The position numbers and the translations under genes were made by a program. A model generated the notes under the pieces. The model did not search any database. It was given only the letters and a program-made list of their open reading frames with translations, and was not told where the DNA came from. DNA of 5,011 nucleotides from NCBI RefSeq assembly GCF_034929435.1, contig NZ_JAYFUM010000039.1, positions 1 to 5,011 of the forward strand, written 5' to 3'. Positions 1 to 5,011 of this stretch are shown here, one piece after another. The stretch's first letter is position 1. Every line of letters begins with the position of its first letter. Origin of the DNA: Arcicella rigui (GTDB lineage Bacteria; Bacteroidota; Bacteroidia; Cytophagales; Spirosomataceae).

Positions 1-12
1 AGTAAGATATTT
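1..12 (+). other. Left arm of candidate 16S processing stem (end of rRNA leader)
   Basis: These 12 bases are the end of the transcribed leader before mature 16S rRNA. AGTAAG (1-6) can pair with CTTGCT (1572-1577), and ATATTT (7-12) with AGATAT (1563-1568), leaving TGG (1569-1571) bulged. This gives 12 pairs, two of them G-U. Bacterial pre-16S rRNA usually has such a stem, cut by RNase III. The window starts inside it, so its full length cannot be seen, and the pairing is short enough that part could be chance. The operon promoter must lie further upstream. Confidence 0.45.
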
Positions 13-1518
<1,506 letters not shown>

Positions 1519-1562
1519 CTGGAGAGAGTTATAATGGTTATATATTTCTATCATACGTCAAA

Positions 1563-1577
1563 AGATATTGGCTTGCT
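1563..1577 (+). other. Right arm of candidate 16S processing stem
   Basis: AGATAT (1563-1568) and CTTGCT (1572-1577) are complementary to positions 7-12 and 1-6, with TGG bulged between them. The arm lies 45 nt after the mature 16S end and just before tRNA-Ile, where the RNase III stem of pre-16S rRNA normally sits. Confidence is limited because the left partner is cut off by the window edge. Confidence 0.45.
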
Positions 1578-1579
1578 AG

Positions 1580-1653
1580 GGGCTTGTAGCTCAGGTGGTT
1601 AGAGCGCTACACTGATAATGTAGAGGTCCGTGGTTCGAGTCCACGCAGGCCCA
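1580..1653 (+). tRNA. tRNA-Ile, anticodon GAU
   Basis: A full cloverleaf of 74 nt can be drawn. The acceptor stem GGGCTTG (1580-1586) pairs with CAGGCCC (1646-1652), with one G-U. The anticodon stem CTACA/TGTAG encloses the loop CTGATAA, with anticodon GAT at 1614-1616, and the T stem CGTGG/CCACG encloses TTCGAGT. It decodes AUC and AUU. The discriminator is A1653. The next bases are CCG rather than CCA, so the 3' CCA is not encoded and must be added by tRNA nucleotidyltransferase. It is released from the rRNA precursor by tRNA-processing enzymes. Confidence 0.98.
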
Positions 1654-1687
1654 CCGAGAATAGGGGAGGTTTGTGATGGTACGAATT

Positions 1688-1761
1688 GGGGGATTAGCTC
1701 AGCTGGCTAGAGCACCTGCCTTGCACGCAGGGGGTCAACGGTTCGAATCCGTTATTCTCCA
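1688..1761 (+). tRNA. tRNA-Ala, anticodon UGC
   Basis: A full cloverleaf of 74 nt. The acceptor stem GGGGGAT (1688-1694) pairs with ATTCTCC (1754-1760) and includes the G3-U70 pair, the main identity element for alanyl-tRNA synthetase (G1690 with T1758). The anticodon stem CCTGC/GCAGG encloses CTTGCAC, with anticodon TGC at 1722-1724. The T stem AACGG/CCGTT encloses TTCGAAT. It reads GCA and, through wobble modification, other alanine codons. The discriminator is A1761, followed by CAG, so CCA is not encoded. It follows tRNA-Ile by 34 nt in the same precursor. Confidence 0.98.
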
Positions 1762-1774
1762 CAGAGTAGTTATA

Positions 1775-1800
1775 ACGATAAATCAGAAGAGATGTATCGT
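1775..1800 (+). other. Possible small hairpin in spacer
   Basis: ACGATA (1775-1780) and TATCGT (1795-1800) are perfect 6-bp inverted repeats around a 14-nt loop, 14 nt after tRNA-Ala. It could help separate the tRNA from the 23S leader, but a stem this short with a loop this large may be chance in AT-rich sequence. Confidence 0.25.
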
Positions 1801-1855
1801 CCTTATTAATGGTATTAGGTGTATTGATTACATTTATATATTTATTAATGAAAGA

Positions 1856-1870
1856 GTTCATTGACATATT
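1856..1870 (+). promoter_or_regulatory. boxA-like rRNA antitermination motif
   Basis: GTTCATTGACATATT lies 53 nt before the 23S 5' end. It aligns with E. coli boxA (GCTCTTTAACAATTT) and closely resembles an element I recall in many Bacteroidota rRNA spacers (GTTCTTTGACATATT). In E. coli, boxA RNA binds NusB-S10 and lets RNA polymerase pass Rho-dependent terminators in untranslated rRNA. The last five bases are also the outermost bases of the main 23S processing stem. Assignment rests on sequence likeness and position; binding is inferred. Confidence 0.55.
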
Positions 1871-1921
1871 GTGAAAGATAGAGAAACGAGTAAGCAAATT
1901 TTAGACATTATTAATACAGTT
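1866..1921 (+). other. Left arm of 23S rRNA processing stem
   Basis: Three blocks are perfectly complementary, in nested order, to blocks beyond the 23S 3' end: 1866-1879 with 4820-4833 (14 bp), 1888-1898 with 4803-4813 (11 bp), and 1913-1921 with 4751-4759 (9 bp). Between the first two blocks is an internal loop of 8 against 6 nt. Inside the innermost block comes helix 1 of mature 23S. Such stems bring both ends of pre-23S together for RNase III-type cleavage. Perfect matches of this length in correct order are very unlikely by chance. Confidence 0.88.
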
Positions 1922-1922
1922 T

Positions 1923-4748
<2,826 letters not shown>

Positions 4749-4750
4749 TT

Positions 4751-4833
4751 AACTGTATTGAGTTTATCTTATGCAAATAAGAAAAAACAAATAATTACAG
4801 AGTTTGCTTACTCCTCAACATCTTTCACAATAT
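4751..4833 (+). other. Right arm of 23S rRNA processing stem
   Basis: AACTGTATT (4751-4759), TTTGCTTACTC (4803-4813) and ATCTTTCACAATAT (4820-4833) are exact reverse complements of 1913-1921, 1888-1898 and 1866-1879. A weaker outer match, ATGAA (4837-4841) with TTCAT (1857-1861), may extend the stem across a small internal loop into the boxA-like motif. The 43 nt between the first two blocks face only 14 nt on the other side, and a local hairpin fills part of the excess. Confidence 0.88.
4767..4782 (+). other. Hairpin with GCAA tetraloop in 23S-5S spacer
   Basis: TCTTAT (4767-4772), GCAA, ATAAGA (4777-4782) forms a perfect 6-bp stem capped by a GNRA tetraloop. It sits in the unpaired bulge of the right arm of the 23S processing stem. 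It is followed by A-rich sequence, not a T run, so it is not an intrinsic terminator on this strand. It may be a side branch of the processing structure. Confidence 0.5.
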
Positions 4834-4893
4834 TATATGAAATCTTCCCTAAAGAAATAAGAGTAATAGCCAAAAGCAAACACTCAAAGACTT

Positions 4894-5004
4894 TATGGGG
4901 TTGATAGGACTGGTGTTCACCTCTTCCCATCTCGAACAGAGAAGTTAAGCCCAGTGCCGTTGATGATACTGCAATCACATGCGGGAAAGTAGATAAACCC
5001 CAAA
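4894..5004 (+). rRNA. rrf: 5S ribosomal RNA, complete
   Basis: The small RNA of the 50S central protuberance, bound by uL5, uL18 and bL25-type proteins. It is recognised by the conserved core CACCTCTTCCCAT, CGAACAGAGAAGTTAAGCCC (4933-4952) and the GATGATACTGC loop E region. Helix I pairs TGGGGTT (4896-4902) with AACCCCA (4996-5002). The length of about 107 to 111 nt fits the short 5S rRNAs of Bacteroidota (E. coli has 120). The exact ends are uncertain by 2 or 3 bases. It is the last gene of the operon; only seven bases follow, so any terminator is outside the window. Confidence 0.95.
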
Positions 5005-5011
5005 AATATTT

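Larger units (their letters stand above)
1519..1922 (+). other. 16S-23S internal transcribed spacer, about 404 nt
   Basis: This spacer carries tRNA-Ile and tRNA-Ala, the commonest two-tRNA arrangement in bacterial rRNA operons. Before the tRNAs lies a 61-nt stretch with the right arm of a candidate 16S processing stem. The tRNAs are 34 nt apart. After tRNA-Ala come about 161 nt of very AT-rich sequence with a possible small hairpin (1775-1800), a boxA-like motif (1856-1870) and the left arm of the 23S processing stem (1866-1921). The octamer TTATTAAT occurs at 1803, 1842 and 1908. No protein gene is credible here: the two reading frames crossing it translate the tRNA-Ala gene. Confidence 0.93.
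4749..4893 (+). other. 23S-5S internal transcribed spacer, about 145 nt
   Basis: This AT-rich spacer carries no tRNA or open reading frame. It holds the three right-hand blocks of the 23S processing stem (4751-4759, 4803-4813, 4820-4833), a hairpin with a GCAA loop (4767-4782) between the first two, and about 52 further bases before 5S in which I see no convincing structure beyond a 4-bp GAGT/ACTC repeat (4861-4864, 4882-4885). Confidence 0.9.

Noticed and set aside
1530..1535. TATAAT just after 16S
   Set aside because: No matching upstream element; AT-rich spacer inside a transcribed unit gives such hits by chance.
1861..1866. TTGACA resembling a -35 promoter box before 23S
   Set aside because: No -10 element lies at the right distance, Bacteroidota use a different promoter consensus (TTTG and TAnnTTTG), and the bases are explained by the boxA-like motif and processing stem.
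1673..1897. Small open reading frames on both strands in the spacer (1673-1864 plus, 1694-1897 minus)
   Set aside because: Their distinctive parts (GLAQLARAPALHAGG and NNGFEPLTPCVQG) are translations of the tRNA-Ala gene and its complement, a well-known annotation artefact.
4767..4790. Hairpin between 23S and 5S as an intrinsic terminator
   Set aside because: It is followed by A-rich sequence instead of a T run, its stem is AT-rich and short, and 5S follows in the same unit.

Overview
The window is one complete bacterial ribosomal RNA operon, all on the + strand, in the order 16S rRNA, tRNA-Ile(GAU), tRNA-Ala(UGC), 23S rRNA, 5S rRNA. I see no protein-coding gene, mobile element or CRISPR array. 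All open reading frames of 60 to 152 codons lie across structural RNA and are best explained as chance.

The 16S rRNA points to Bacteroidota. It ends in GGAACACCTCC where most bacteria have GGATCACCTCC, its V1 and V3 hairpins are short, and several mid-gene stretches resemble Cytophagales. The spacers are very AT-rich (13 of 60 bases are G or C at 1801-1860), and many normally conserved G/C positions in the variable 16S helices are A/T. This suggests a low-GC, possibly host-associated lineage near Cytophagales/Amoebophilaceae. That placement is from memory of the families, not from a search.

Layout: 1-12 is the tail of the leader, which pairs with 1563-1577 as a candidate 16S processing stem. 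The 16S rRNA is about 13-1518. The 16S-23S spacer (1519-1922) holds both tRNAs, then an AT-rich stretch with a boxA-like antitermination motif (about 1856-1870) and the left arm of a long 23S processing stem. The 23S rRNA is about 1923-4748. The 23S-5S spacer (4749-4893) holds the right arm of that stem and a small GCAA-loop hairpin. The 5S rRNA is about 4894-5004, and the window stops 7 bases later. The promoter and terminator lie outside the window.

The parts form one transcription unit: a single precursor is probably protected from early termination by the boxA-like site, folded so that the ends of each large rRNA pair, and cut into rRNAs and two tRNAs. The universal functional sites (530 loop, decoding A1492/A1493, peptidyl-transferase A2451, sarcin-ricin loop) are intact, so the operon looks functional. 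I found no undescribed system. The best signals for a second look are the multi-segment 23S processing stem overlapping the boxA-like motif and the likely unusual taxonomic position.
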